Assembly: GCA_002746535.1 (NCBI GenBank)
Contig: NVWA01000011.1
Span: 14,610 to 78,609 of the forward strand
Length of the DNA stretch: 64,000 nucleotides
Source of the DNA: Planctomycetota bacterium
GTDB taxonomy: Bacteria > Planctomycetota > GCA-2746535
Direction: 5' to 3'
Part shown: positions 37,155 to 45,459 of the stretch, in pieces
Position numbering within the stretch: position 1 is the stretch's first letter
Layout of the letters: each line of letters opens with the position of its first letter
The notes under the pieces: generated by a model
What the model saw: the letters and a program-made list of their open reading frames with translations, nothing else
Told to the model about the DNA's origin: nothing
The model's database searches: none
Made by a program: the position numbers and the translations under genes

Positions 37155-39038
37155 TTACTCTCCTTGCTCTGATGGTTTGGTGGTCTTTTTAATTTCGCCA
37201 CAATCTAACATGCTTTTGCCATAGTAGGGATTTTTGATGGCTTTGTCTAGTTGTAGCCAATAGCTATCAGCCATAGGGCAATAGGCGGTATAAATCTTTT
37301 TATCTGTAGGATTTCCAGAGTTTTTTTGTATTTTTATAATTGATTGGGAAGTCTTTTTCCATTTCTCTCTAAAGATATCGATGTCTTTAAACTTTTCCAT
37401 TTGCTCTAAAAAATCCTTTTGAATTTTATTCAATGAAGTCTTAGTCGTTTTAGAAATACTCTTTTCGGTCAAGGCTTTTTTGATGTTCAGTTTCCATTTA
37501 CCTAGTTCGATTTTTGTATCTTTAAGATTATCTTTTGCCAGTAGTTGGTTGATTTCGATATACTTATTAAAAACAGGCTTCAGAAAAAGGGTATTTTCTT
37601 TTTCCTGAGGGCTTCGATTTAATTTCCCCATTGGTTCTGAATCTTCTTCTGGCCAATCATTTTTCATCATGCTTGGTTTAGCCATTATTTGTAGAGAACT
37701 ATCTATTTTAAAATTACCCTTTGTCACTACTAATTCACCTTCTTGTAGGCCGCTGATGACGATATAATAATGTTTTACTTTGGGGCCTAAAACTATTTGT
37801 CTGCCTTCGTATTTATTTCCCTTTTTTACATATACAACAGCTCGTTTACCTGTGAGTAAGACCGCCGTTTCAGGAATTACCAAAGCCGGTTCAAGCTTTT
37901 TGGGCTTGGTCATGTTCAGAGATTCAGTTTTCACAAGATCCATTTGACATAAATCACACTGGCCTGGTTTGCTTTTCATTACTTCTGGGTGCATAGGGCA
38001 AATCCATTTATTTGAAAAATCGGGATGGCTGACATTTCCATTTTTGCCAACTTTTACTTTAACCATAGCATTCATGAGCATGCCCGGCTTTAACTTTAGG
38101 TCAGTATTATCAACGTTGACTCTGATTTTAATGGTTCTTGTTTTATCATCCAATTCAGGTTGAATAAAGGAAACGGTACCGTGAAAATCTTTCCCTGGGA
38201 ATGCCTCTGATTGCAATATAACTTTTTGGCCAAAATAGATAAACGAAAGTTCTGATTCATAAACATCTAAGAATACCCATAGGTGTTCAAGGTTTCCGAT
38301 CGTAAAAAGCTTTTGTCCTGTTTTAACATAATCACCTTTGTTAATGAACTTTTTAATGACCACGCCTTTTTGAGAAGATTGAATTTCTACCTGATTGCTA
38401 CTTTTTTTAGTTTTGATTATTTCCTTTATTTGCTCGTCACTCAAACCCCACAGCCGTAATTTTTCTTTGGTTGATGTTAATAATTGCAAGTTGCTTTTTT
38501 TCAAAAAAGGACTCTGATCTTTAGATTCAACTCTTTTGGCAGATTCAATTAATTCTTCCTGGGCAGCTAGTAGGTCGGGACTATATTGCAATGCAAGGTG
38601 GTCGCCTTTGCTAACTCTTGTGCCAGTGAAGTCTACAAATAGGCGGTCGATTCTGCCTGGGAACCAAGCTGAGATGGTGCTAGTAGTTCTTTCATCATAG
38701 TAAGCTTTGCCTACTAAAGGTATTTCATGATTTAATATCCTTTTTTCAACTTCAGAGACTTCAATTTCCGCTAACTTTTTGGCTTCTGGGGACATCTCAT
38801 AAATGGCATCCTTGTTGTTTGATTTATTGCCAGATAGGATGAGGTCCATGGAGCACTTAGGGCATTTGCCTGGTTTTGGAAGTTGTACTTCGGGGTGCAT
38901 TGAGCAGGTCCAAATTTCCTTTGTCTTAGGGGCTTCTTTTTTATTTTTTTCATAGTATGTTCCAAGGACCCATCCTGTTGAAAATCCGACTAAGGCCATG
39001 GTTAAAATAAGGCATGTAATTTTAATTGATAGTTTCAT
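37155..39038 (-). CDS. cusB: CusB-like RND periplasmic adaptor with two heavy-metal-binding domains
   Basis: Membrane-fusion protein linking the pump to the outer-membrane channel. After an N-terminal anchor (LILTMALVGFSTGWVLGTYY), WTCSMHPEVQLPKPGKC forms a YHS-like heavy-metal-binding domain. The adaptor core follows, with lipoyl/beta-barrel parts interrupted by a second such domain (WICPMHPEV...CDLCQMDLV). The C-terminal 130 residues match the DUF3347 type, ending in YCPMADSYWLQLDKAI and GKSMLDCG. Cys, Met and His ligands fit Cu(I). The ATG at 39038 has GGAGG at 39047-39051; the upstream in-frame ATG at 39053 is less likely. It overlaps the TolC-type gene by 17 bases and is followed by cusA after one base. 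Confidence 0.92.
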   Translation of the reverse strand: MKLSIKITCLILTMALVGFSTGWVLGTYYEKNKKEAPKTKEIWTCSMHPEVQLPKPGKCPKCSMDLILSGNKSNNKDAIYEMSPEAKKLAEIEVSEVEKRILNHEIPLVGKAYYDERTTSTISAWFPGRIDRLFVDFTGTRVSKGDHLALQYSPDLLAAQEELIESAKRVESKDQSPFLKKSNLQLLTSTKEKLRLWGLSDEQIKEIIKTKKSSNQVEIQSSQKGVVIKKFINKGDYVKTGQKLFTIGNLEHLWVFLDVYESELSFIYFGQKVILQSEAFPGKDFHGTVSFIQPELDDKTRTIKIRVNVDNTDLKLKPGMLMNAMVKVKVGKNGNVSHPDFSNKWICPMHPEVMKSKPGQCDLCQMDLVKTESLNMTKPKKLEPALVIPETAVLLTGKRAVVYVKKGNKYEGRQIVLGPKVKHYYIVISGLQEGELVVTKGNFKIDSSLQIMAKPSMMKNDWPEEDSEPMGKLNRSPQEKENTLFLKPVFNKYIEINQLLAKDNLKDTKIELGKWKLNIKKALTEKSISKTTKTSLNKIQKDFLEQMEKFKDIDIFREKWKKTSQSIIKIQKNSGNPTDKKIYTAYCPMADSYWLQLDKAIKNPYYGKSMLDCGEIKKTTKPSEQGE

Positions 39039-40377
39039 AGTTTTTGCCTCCAATTAGGGCCTCAAGTTTTGCGATTTCTTCTTCCCAGTTTTTAACATTG
39101 AGCCAGAGAAGATTTTCATATTTTAAATAACTTCTGATACTGTCGATTAAGTGTTGAATAGAAATTTTACCGGTTGAATATAAAACAATATCAAGGTCTA
39201 TGATTTGTTTGGCTTTGGGAGTAATTTTATTGCCATATAAACTAATTTTAGAATTTAAATCTAAAAGATTGTTTTTAATGGTTTCCCACTGATCATTTAA
39301 TTTTAATAATTGGCTTTGAAAAGCGTGCTCTTGACTAGCTTTCAGCAAGTAAGATGAATTGATGGTAGATTTATATTTTTTACTCCAGAGCGGAATCGAA
39401 AGTCCAACAGATATCCCATAAGGGTCTTCCCCAGCATTGCTTAGATTACTACCATCTGAATCGGTGAGTATATATTTTAATCCTACTATAAATTTTGGCC
39501 TTCTTTTCATATGAGCCAGATCGATATTTTTTTCTGCAATTTTTATATTTTGTTTTTTAATCTTCAATTCAGGATTATTGGAGAAGACGAGAAGTTTCCA
39601 TTCATCAAATTCTTTATTGATGTCTTTAATGCTTAATTGTCTTTGAACTAACTTAGGACTGTCAATTGTGATATTCGTTTTAATTCCGACTAAAGTATTT
39701 AAATGGGCCATTATTTTTTTGCGTTTACTTTTAATCGTTTCTATTTTTTGACCTAATTGATCTATGGCAATTTGAAGTTTTAATAAATCACTTTGCTTTC
39801 CACCTACTTGTAATTTTTTATTGATAATAGGTTCGAGGTGTTTCAAGAGTTTGTGGTTATCTTGAGCGATAGATAATTGCTTTCCTGCATAGGCATAATT
39901 GTAGTAAGCTATCTTGATATGTTTGACCAGATTATATATATCAGCATTAAGTATTTGATGGGCTTTTTCTGCTTCAGCAATTATGAGGGCGCCTTTTGAT
40001 TTTCGGACGCCAAACCAAGGGAATTTTTGTGAAAGAGAAAGTTGTGCTCGTTGTGGTCCTGTTTTTGTTTCAATGGGGCTAATCATATAATTGATATTAA
40101 TGATTGGATCAGAGAGACCGATGGCATTGCCATATTTACTTTTAATGGCTTGCCACTGAAAGTGACTTTTTTTAATTTGTGGATTAAAGTTTAAAGCCAC
40201 TTTTATATAGGACTTTAAATCTTCTGGTAAATGTTGCCAAAAAATCTTGTGTTGGCTTTTTTCTGTATTCTTTTTGGTAGAGGGGCGCTCTTCTGCCAGT
40301 AAAGCTGAACCATAAAGAAGAGTTAGAAGAAGACTCCACCTAATTAATCGTAATCCGGTTTGATTTATACTTGTCAT
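39022..40377 (-). CDS. cusC: TolC/CusC-family outer-membrane efflux factor
   Basis: Outer-membrane channel of the tripartite system. A signal peptide covers residues 1-28 (LLYGSALLAEE). Long alternating helices carry typical outer-membrane-efflux signatures (ALNFNPQIKKSHFQWQAI, LSLSQKFPWFG, VGLKYILTDSDG). The length of 451 is typical. GGAAAG precedes the ATG. It is first in the cusC-cusB-cusA order on the minus strand and is separated from the TRASH/YHS gene by 101 bases with a hairpin. Confidence 0.9.
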   Translation of the reverse strand: MTSINQTGLRLIRWSLLLTLLYGSALLAEERPSTKKNTEKSQHKIFWQHLPEDLKSYIKVALNFNPQIKKSHFQWQAIKSKYGNAIGLSDPIININYMISPIETKTGPQRAQLSLSQKFPWFGVRKSKGALIIAEAEKAHQILNADIYNLVKHIKIAYYNYAYAGKQLSIAQDNHKLLKHLEPIINKKLQVGGKQSDLLKLQIAIDQLGQKIETIKSKRKKIMAHLNTLVGIKTNITIDSPKLVQRQLSIKDINKEFDEWKLLVFSNNPELKIKKQNIKIAEKNIDLAHMKRRPKFIVGLKYILTDSDGSNLSNAGEDPYGISVGLSIPLWSKKYKSTINSSYLLKASQEHAFQSQLLKLNDQWETIKNNLLDLNSKISLYGNKITPKAKQIIDLDIVLYSTGKISIQHLIDSIRSYLKYENLLWLNVKNWEEEIAKLEALIGGKNYETIN

Positions 40378-40437
40378 TGTCTTTCCGTTCTTAAATTAAT
40401 GTCATTTGGAAATAAAACTCATTTTTTAATTATGACG

Positions 40438-40463
40438 AGGCATGTCTATTCGCGGTCATGCCT
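40438..40463. terminator. hairpin between the TRASH/YHS gene and the efflux operon
   Basis: AGGCATG and CATGCCT pair across a 12-base loop, 16 bases past the TRASH/YHS stop. No T-run follows on the minus strand, so it may be an RNA-processing or partial-attenuation structure rather than a full terminator. Confidence 0.35.
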
Positions 40464-40478
40464 TATCACAATTGATTA

Positions 40479-40976
40479 TTAATGTTTATGACCTTTATGA
40501 TCGTGACCATTGTGGCCATCTTTTTTCTTTTTAGCATCCATTGCTTTTAAGTATTTTTCAGGTTCTTTCTTGAAATCTTTTGTGCAGCCGTTGCAGCAAA
40601 AATATATGTTGCGACCTTTTAAGGCTACCTTGGTATCATGATCTTCAAGTTCCTCGCCAGAAACAGGACATTTAATTTGGACATTATCAGTTGTTTCTTT
40701 TAATTTGCCCAATTTTTCAAATCCAGTCTTTGGATCCTTGATCATCATTTGACCACAATTTTTGCTACAAAACTTTACTTTTTGGCCTTGCAAAACGATA
40801 AAAAATTTGTCATCAACTTTTTTGCTAGATATAGGACAAGTTTTCTGAGTACCTTTAACTTGAACTTTTAGTTCCTTCGCTTTGTGGTCATGACCTTTGT
40901 GAGTATGTTTTTTATCACTGGCGCTTATAAATGATATTGCGATAAGAAAACAGATTGTTGTAATAAAATACTTCAT
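40479..40976 (-). CDS. secreted double TRASH/YHS-type metal-binding protein, His-rich
   Basis: Signal peptide (MKYFITTICFLIAISFISAS), a His-rich linker (HTHKGHDHKAK), then two treble-clef metal-binding modules. The first carries CPISSKKV and CSKNCGQMM, the second CPVSGEEL and CCNGCTKDF. It ends in a His/Lys tail (KKDGHNGHDHKGHKH). Such modules bind Cu, Zn or other soft metals (family knowledge). The protein is probably a periplasmic metal chaperone or buffer for the efflux pump. GAGGAG at 40984-40989 fixes the start at 40976, giving 165 residues, rather than five codons earlier. It is upstream of cusCBA in the same direction. Confidence 0.85.
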   Translation of the reverse strand: MKYFITTICFLIAISFISASDKKHTHKGHDHKAKELKVQVKGTQKTCPISSKKVDDKFFIVLQGQKVKFCSKNCGQMMIKDPKTGFEKLGKLKETTDNVQIKCPVSGEELEDHDTKVALKGRNIYFCCNGCTKDFKKEPEKYLKAMDAKKKKDGHNGHDHKGHKH

Positions 40977-41081
40977 TTTAATTCTCCTCAAATTAATTTT
41001 ATTGAAAAAGCGACTAGACCCAATGCCTAATGAATTTTCTTGTTTTTATATTTTAATGGGTGGTAACTAGAGACGTAGTGT

Positions 41082-41507
41082 CTAAATTAACCAAACACAA
41101 TATTGTTTGGTCAGAGGTATTGATGGCGTCAAGAGATTGACGTCATAATAATCAAGAAGTTTAATTGATGAATTAAGGAGTTCTTGTCTTTTGATTTGAT
41201 CTATTAATGCATGATGTGCAATGGCTTTAAATGGAGAATCATTTAATTCAAGATCTAAAAGTTTAATGGTTGTCGCAAGTATTTGGTTCGATTCATTTTT
41301 AGTTTTACAACTGTTTTCATCTCCACAGCAACATTTCTCAGTGGCAGCAACTACCGTTTCCGCTTCACAGCAGCTATTCATTTCATCATTTATTGTAACA
41401 GCTTCTTTGCTTTCAAATGACATTTGTAAGCAAGGAGCAACAGAGGCCATACTATTACATACTAATAGGAGACCTAAGATGATATTGATGATGTTTTTCG
41501 TGTTCAT
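41082..41507 (-). CDS. small secreted Cys-rich protein of the metal island, unknown
   Basis: 141 residues with a signal peptide (IINIILGLLLVCNSMASVAP), then a cysteine cluster (MNSCCEAE, EKCCCGDENSC) suited to binding soft metals, and a C-terminal part without motifs that ends CVWLI. I do not recognise a family. It lies 105 bases upstream of the TRASH/YHS gene on the same strand and is divergent from the MerT fusion, so a periplasmic metal-binding role is inferred from composition and context only. No ribosome binding site is apparent. Confidence 0.6.
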   Translation of the reverse strand: MNTKNIINIILGLLLVCNSMASVAPCLQMSFESKEAVTINDEMNSCCEAETVVAATEKCCCGDENSCKTKNESNQILATTIKLLDLELNDSPFKAIAHHALIDQIKRQELLNSSIKLLDYYDVNLLTPSIPLTKQYCVWLI

Positions 41508-41729
41508 AAATAGAATTCAATTCGTTTTTATTTACTATCGGTAACCTTATTGTATTTCTTTAATTGAAACCTGTCAAGTAAACAATGTATTCCCATGGAA
41601 ATTAAAAGTTATGAGAAGACCAATTATGGAGCTAATATTAGTCGTAAAGTATTGATTTTGCTTATATTTGTAAATAAATATAAATAACTTCGACTAGAAT
41701 GGTAGGTTAGCTATTTAGAAAGAATTTCG

Positions 41730-43043
41730 TTGAATACTTCTGTTGAAATAAAGAATTCCTGCCCTTGTTGCTCTCGTAAGGGCACAAAGGTTAAGCCGGT
41801 TACTATTAAATCTTTGGTGGCCAAAGAGCGACTAAATCAGCTTAATCAGAAAGAAGGATTTCATTTTTGTACTTCTGCAAAATGTGAGGTCGTATACTAC
41901 CAACCCAGTCTTGGGGTCGTCATTAAAAGCCAAGATGTAACAGTTCCTGTTGGGCAAAAAGAAACAGATAGTTCTCGGCAATTGTGTTATTGTTTTAATT
42001 ATACGGCGGCGGCAATTGAAACGGAAGTTCGTGCTACTGGAAATTCATCGATACCTGATGTCATTGCTGAAAAATGTCGCAATGGCTTGGATCAGTGTGC
42101 TGAAAAAAATCCTCAGGGAACCTGTTGTCTTGGCAATGTACATGCTGTATTAAATTTGGCCAAATCTAGTTGTAATAGTGAGAATAGTTCTAATCAGAAA
42201 GAAAGTAACCTTGGTTTCTTTTCTTTAGTTGGGGCCTTGTTTTCTGTAATTCTTGCATCGGCCTGTTGTTGGTTGCCACCCTTGTTAATTGGCCTTGGTC
42301 TTTCAGGCGGAGTATTATCAATAACCATTGCAACTTGGAGCCCTATCTTATTGCCTGTGACTATTGTTTTGTTAGGAATGGCCTTTTATTTTTCTAAGAA
42401 AAAAAGCTTAGTTGTTAGTGTGGGAGGTGATTGCTGCTCTACGGAAAATTTTGAAGAAGGTGGTGGCGATTGTTGTTCGCCGCCAGAAAAAAAAATATCG
42501 CCAGAGAAAGTCATCTATAAACTTTTATGGGTGCTGGTAATTGTGGGTCTTTGTTATACTTTTTTTAAAGACTATATCGCCCCTTCGGAAAATAAGACTG
42601 AAACAGTGGTGGTTAAGCTAGAAGGAATTAATGGTCAAGATGATTTATCCAAGATTGAGAGTTCTCTTTTGCAACTAGAAGAAATTGCCTTTGTGACATT
42701 TGATACGAAAAAAAACATGATGGCTGTTGGTGTAAAAGAAGACATGACGTTGCTTAATTCCAAATTATTATCGTCTATAGAATCAGCGGGAAAATATAAA
42801 GGAAGTTTTGCCGATCAAATTAAATGGAATGTGAAAATTAGCGGTATGACCTGTGGCGGCTGTTCGGACATGATTCAATCGAAGGTTACTGGATTATCCG
42901 GTGTATATAACGCCTCAGTTAGTCATGAAAAAGGAGAAGCCAATATTTCAACGAATAAATCAATAGGTAAGACTGATCTTGATAAGGCTGTCACTTCCGC
43001 TGGTTTTAAAGTATTGTCTATTTCAAAAGTTGCTGATGAGTGA
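41730..43043 (+). CDS. CopZ-type N-domain / MerT / HMA fusion, metal uptake or detoxification
   Basis: Three parts in one chain. Residues 1-150 resemble the Cys-rich [2Fe-2S]/Zn N-terminal domain of CopZ-type copper chaperones (SCPCCSRKG, CTSAKCEVVYY, LCYCF, GTCCLGNVHAVL). Residues 158-225 are MerT-like: hydrophobic helices with ACCWLPPLLIG, the Cys pair of the mercuric transporter. Two short Cys motifs follow (GGDCCS twice) and a third membrane helix (LLWVLVIVGLCYTFF). The C-terminus is a heavy-metal-associated domain with M373-TCGGC-378. It probably moves or hands over Hg(II) or Cu(I). The start is TTG at 41730 with a weak AGAAAG; no ATG lies before the first Cys cluster. Confidence 0.82.
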   Translation: MNTSVEIKNSCPCCSRKGTKVKPVTIKSLVAKERLNQLNQKEGFHFCTSAKCEVVYYQPSLGVVIKSQDVTVPVGQKETDSSRQLCYCFNYTAAAIETEVRATGNSSIPDVIAEKCRNGLDQCAEKNPQGTCCLGNVHAVLNLAKSSCNSENSSNQKESNLGFFSLVGALFSVILASACCWLPPLLIGLGLSGGVLSITIATWSPILLPVTIVLLGMAFYFSKKKSLVVSVGGDCCSTENFEEGGGDCCSPPEKKISPEKVIYKLLWVLVIVGLCYTFFKDYIAPSENKTETVVVKLEGINGQDDLSKIESSLLQLEEIAFVTFDTKKNMMAVGVKEDMTLLNSKLLSSIESAGKYKGSFADQIKWNVKISGMTCGGCSDMIQSKVTGLSGVYNASVSHEKGEANISTNKSIGKTDLDKAVTSAGFKVLSISKVADE

Positions 43044-43453
43044 AACCCTTAAGTTTCTTTGAGCGTGTACATCGTTTTGGCTGAAAGCCATACATTTGAT
43101 AGCCCAGGGTTTCAACCCTGGGAAAAACAATAAAAACCTATTAGCCCTGAAGGGGCGAACCAGTTAAAAAATAACGTTCGCAATAAGAAAAACTAACCTT
43201 CGGTTGAAATTAAAATACACTAATTGTATAAGTTTACTTTCAGCACTTTTTGGAATGCCCTTTCAGGGCTATTTCTCTTTACGACGGTACCCAGGGTTAA
43301 AACCCTGGGCTATCAAATGTATGGCTTTCAGCCAATAATGTAGGACCAACTACAAAGATTTTTTTTCTAGGACTTTGGACAGCATCCAAAGTCTCAGGCA
43401 AATAAATTTCAGATTAAACGGTTGAGTGATTTCTCTTCGTCCTAGGCATAATC
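43044..43453. other. intergenic region holding the palindromic element
   Basis: The 410 bases between the MerT fusion and the unknown minus-strand gene are mostly the 259-bp inverted-repeat element. The remaining flanks (43044-43076 and 43336-43453) contain only a short possible hairpin around TAGGACTTTGGAC and GTCTCAGG, and no gene. Confidence 0.5.
43077..43335. mobile_element. MITE/REP-like element with 46-bp terminal inverted repeats
   Basis: The left arm 43077-43122 and right arm 43290-43335 are reverse complements at 45 of 46 positions. Each arm is itself a hairpin: CCCAGGGTTTCAACCCTGGG on the left. Inside, AGCCCTGAAGGGGC (near 43144) and GCCCTTTCAGGGCT (near 43257) form a second, nested inverted pair. 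It has no coding capacity. This is the layout of a non-autonomous palindromic element mobilised in trans, as with REP/RAYT systems (family knowledge); no transposase is in the window. Confidence 0.8.
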
Positions 43454-44125
43454 TTAGTATGGGTATTCTTTATTTTCTTTGTAATAATTAACTGTGTCAG
43501 AATTCATGTCTTGGATCTCTTCTTGAGTAGCTTCTTCGAGAATCAATTCATTTGGGTGAGGTTTATAGCCAGAAACGGGCCCAGAGGCTGTTTTTTGGAC
43601 TCCGATGATATCGTTCAAAGCTTCAGGGTCAAAAGCGATTTCATTCATAAGGAAGTCAACACTTTGATAATAGTTGTCTACCAACAAATCAAAATCGATT
43701 ATCTCAACTTTTGTTTTTTGTATCAGTTTTGGTGAATTATTTTTTTCAACTTCATCGTTATGAACTTCGATATATCGTTCTATTGAGGAGTAGACAATTA
43801 AATGGTGATATTCTTGTAAACAAAATATTTTCTCTTCTTCATTAGCGTTGATTAGTTTTTTTAATTCGATGATAAGATTTTTTGGTGCGAACATTTTTTC
43901 AAGGTCATTACCAAAATAGGTTTGTAGCCATACGTGTTCTTTGTTGATGACTTCTGGATGGTCAAGGCTTGCAAGACCACCTCTCAAATAAGTTTGAACC
44001 CATTTGCCTTCTTCTGTTTCCATGTCTCCTCTTATCCAAACATCTATATAGGCGACGGCCATGTTTAAACCAGCAGAAATTATTTCGTTTAAACAAGGAT
44101 CTGGTCTCTGTCGGTATAAAAACAT
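43454..44125 (-). CDS. unknown acidic protein
   Basis: 223 residues, rich in Glu and Asp, with no signal peptide or membrane helix. No family is recognised. The middle looks helical (KNLIIELKKLINANEEEKIF) and the C-terminus is acidic and Tyr-rich (VNYYKENKEYPY). Its ATG directly follows the TAA of the TPR gene (TAAATG), with GAGGAT inside the end of that gene, so it is translated with it and may be a partner of that protein. Confidence 0.65.
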   Translation of the reverse strand: MFLYRQRPDPCLNEIISAGLNMAVAYIDVWIRGDMETEEGKWVQTYLRGGLASLDHPEVINKEHVWLQTYFGNDLEKMFAPKNLIIELKKLINANEEEKIFCLQEYHHLIVYSSIERYIEVHNDEVEKNNSPKLIQKTKVEIIDFDLLVDNYYQSVDFLMNEIAFDPEALNDIIGVQKTASGPVSGYKPHPNELILEEATQEEIQDMNSDTVNYYKENKEYPY

Positions 44126-45112
44126 TTATTTATCCTCTTTCTTTTCTATATTTCTTTGTGCCATTAAAAATCTATTAAGTTGTTTTGTGATATCCTGATA
44201 TTTTACAGATCGATGAATTTTATGAAAATTCCCTTTGACCTTTGATTTTTTCTCAGTTATTTTTTTGGCTCTTTTTTGAGTGATGATAGCCTTCTCTATA
44301 TCTCCATTTAAAAAGTAGGCTAAGCCTAAAGTGTCTTCAATATCTTCGTTAGTTTGTTTAAAGTCACTACTGGCTTTAAGAGCAATCTTTAGGGCGAGTT
44401 TGACTCTTCTTTCCTTTTTATTTTTATAAGTTAATAGTTGATAGGCAATGTGATTTTGACAAAAGGGTTCTAGAGGTTTTCTGAAGATTCCTTTTTTTAA
44501 TGCTTTTAATGCGAGGTCATATTGTTTGTTTTTTGTATAAAGATTACCTAGATAAATATAGAAGTATGTTTTCGAATCATCTTCTTTTAATATTTTAATT
44601 AAGCATTCAATAGCGGCGGGGTATTGTTTTATCTTTTCTGTTATTTTTGTTGCGCTATATTTTTGATGTTTATTCAGCAAGTGAAAATTAGTTATGATGT
44701 TGTCTTTGAGATATTTTACTTGAGCTTCACCTGTTATTTCATTCACATTTGCCATATCCAACAACCCACGGGTTAGGTTCCTTTTGCCCTTTTCGCTTTC
44801 GGCATTAGATGTAGCATATAGCTTTTCAATTTTTTTAAATTGTTTTGAAAGTAATAGAAGATGGAGTCTAAAGCGTTTGGCGCTTTTAGTGTTTGGAAAC
44901 AATTTTAAAATTGTTTCATAATCACCAATTGCTTTTTTGTACTGTTTTATTTTTTTATATTCATAGGCTCGCAAGAAATAATTTTTTATTTGAGAGGGGT
45001 CTTCTTTAATGCTTACGCTAAGTTCTTCGATTTTTTTTTCATTCGCACTTGTGACAATACATAACAAAAATAAAAAAAGAAGTATATTTAATTTTAGTAA
45101 GTAATTCGTCAT
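44126..45112 (-). CDS. secreted tetratricopeptide-repeat protein
   Basis: A signal peptide (LLKLNILLFLFLLCIVTSAN) is followed by helical repeats in the TPR pattern: NYFLRAYEYKKIKQYKKAIGDYETILKLFP, YIYLGNLYTKNKQYDLALKALKKGIFRKP, DTLGLAYFLNGDIEKAIITQKRAKK. TPRs mediate protein-protein contacts, here probably in the periplasm. 328 residues, Lys-rich. First of two coupled genes, divergent from the giant surface-protein gene across about 350 bases. Confidence 0.8.
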   Translation of the reverse strand: MTNYLLKLNILLFLFLLCIVTSANEKKIEELSVSIKEDPSQIKNYFLRAYEYKKIKQYKKAIGDYETILKLFPNTKSAKRFRLHLLLLSKQFKKIEKLYATSNAESEKGKRNLTRGLLDMANVNEITGEAQVKYLKDNIITNFHLLNKHQKYSATKITEKIKQYPAAIECLIKILKEDDSKTYFYIYLGNLYTKNKQYDLALKALKKGIFRKPLEPFCQNHIAYQLLTYKNKKERRVKLALKIALKASSDFKQTNEDIEDTLGLAYFLNGDIEKAIITQKRAKKITEKKSKVKGNFHKIHRSVKYQDITKQLNRFLMAQRNIEKKEDK

Positions 45113-45459
45113 GATGAGATCTTTTGGAATTCAATTATTTGTGCATTTTATTGACGATCTATAGGTAGGTCAATAGATAAGAGAGTAAGATCTTTCATTA
45201 TAAAACGAATTGCCTTTAAACGAATCTCAAACAGAATTTTCTTTAACTCATTGATGGAGATGTATGAAATAGTCTTATTGTATATTTTGCCTGGGTTAAT
45301 GTCTCATTGTGTATTTCTCTTAACAATATTACTGCTTTATAACACTTTTGGGCATGTGTCTCTTGAATAGGTCCTTTTTCAGGGTGATAATAGAATTAAT
45401 GCTTAGTTAATACGTAGTTAATGCGTAGTAAATCTGTAGTAACTTTTTTGGTCTATATT
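45113..45459. promoter_or_regulatory. divergent upstream region of the giant gene
   Basis: About 350 AT-rich bases between the TPR gene and the giant gene. The visible structure is a short tandem repeat near its right end, listed separately. No RNA gene or clear promoter pair was identified. Confidence 0.4.
45404..45443 (+). repeat. 3.6 copies of an 11-bp direct repeat before the giant gene
   Basis: TAGTTAATACG, TAGTTAATGCG, TAGTAAATCTG and a partial TAGTAAC follow one another without gaps. The period of 11 is close to one DNA helical turn, so a phased protein-binding array is possible. The repeat runs across the first possible ATG (45421), which argues that translation really starts at 45460. 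Confidence 0.55.

Noticed and set aside
41508..41729. MerR/CueR-type operator between the Cys-rich and MerT-fusion genes
   Set aside because: No convincing long dyad with 19-20 base promoter spacing could be found by eye.
43077..43335. CRISPR-like repeats
   Set aside because: There are only two copies, in opposite orientation and 167 bases apart, with nested hairpins. This is an inverted-repeat element, not an array of direct repeats.
45404..45443. CRISPR or microsatellite array
   Set aside because: Units are 11 bp, contiguous and degenerate, with no spacers. It is kept only as a possible regulatory repeat.
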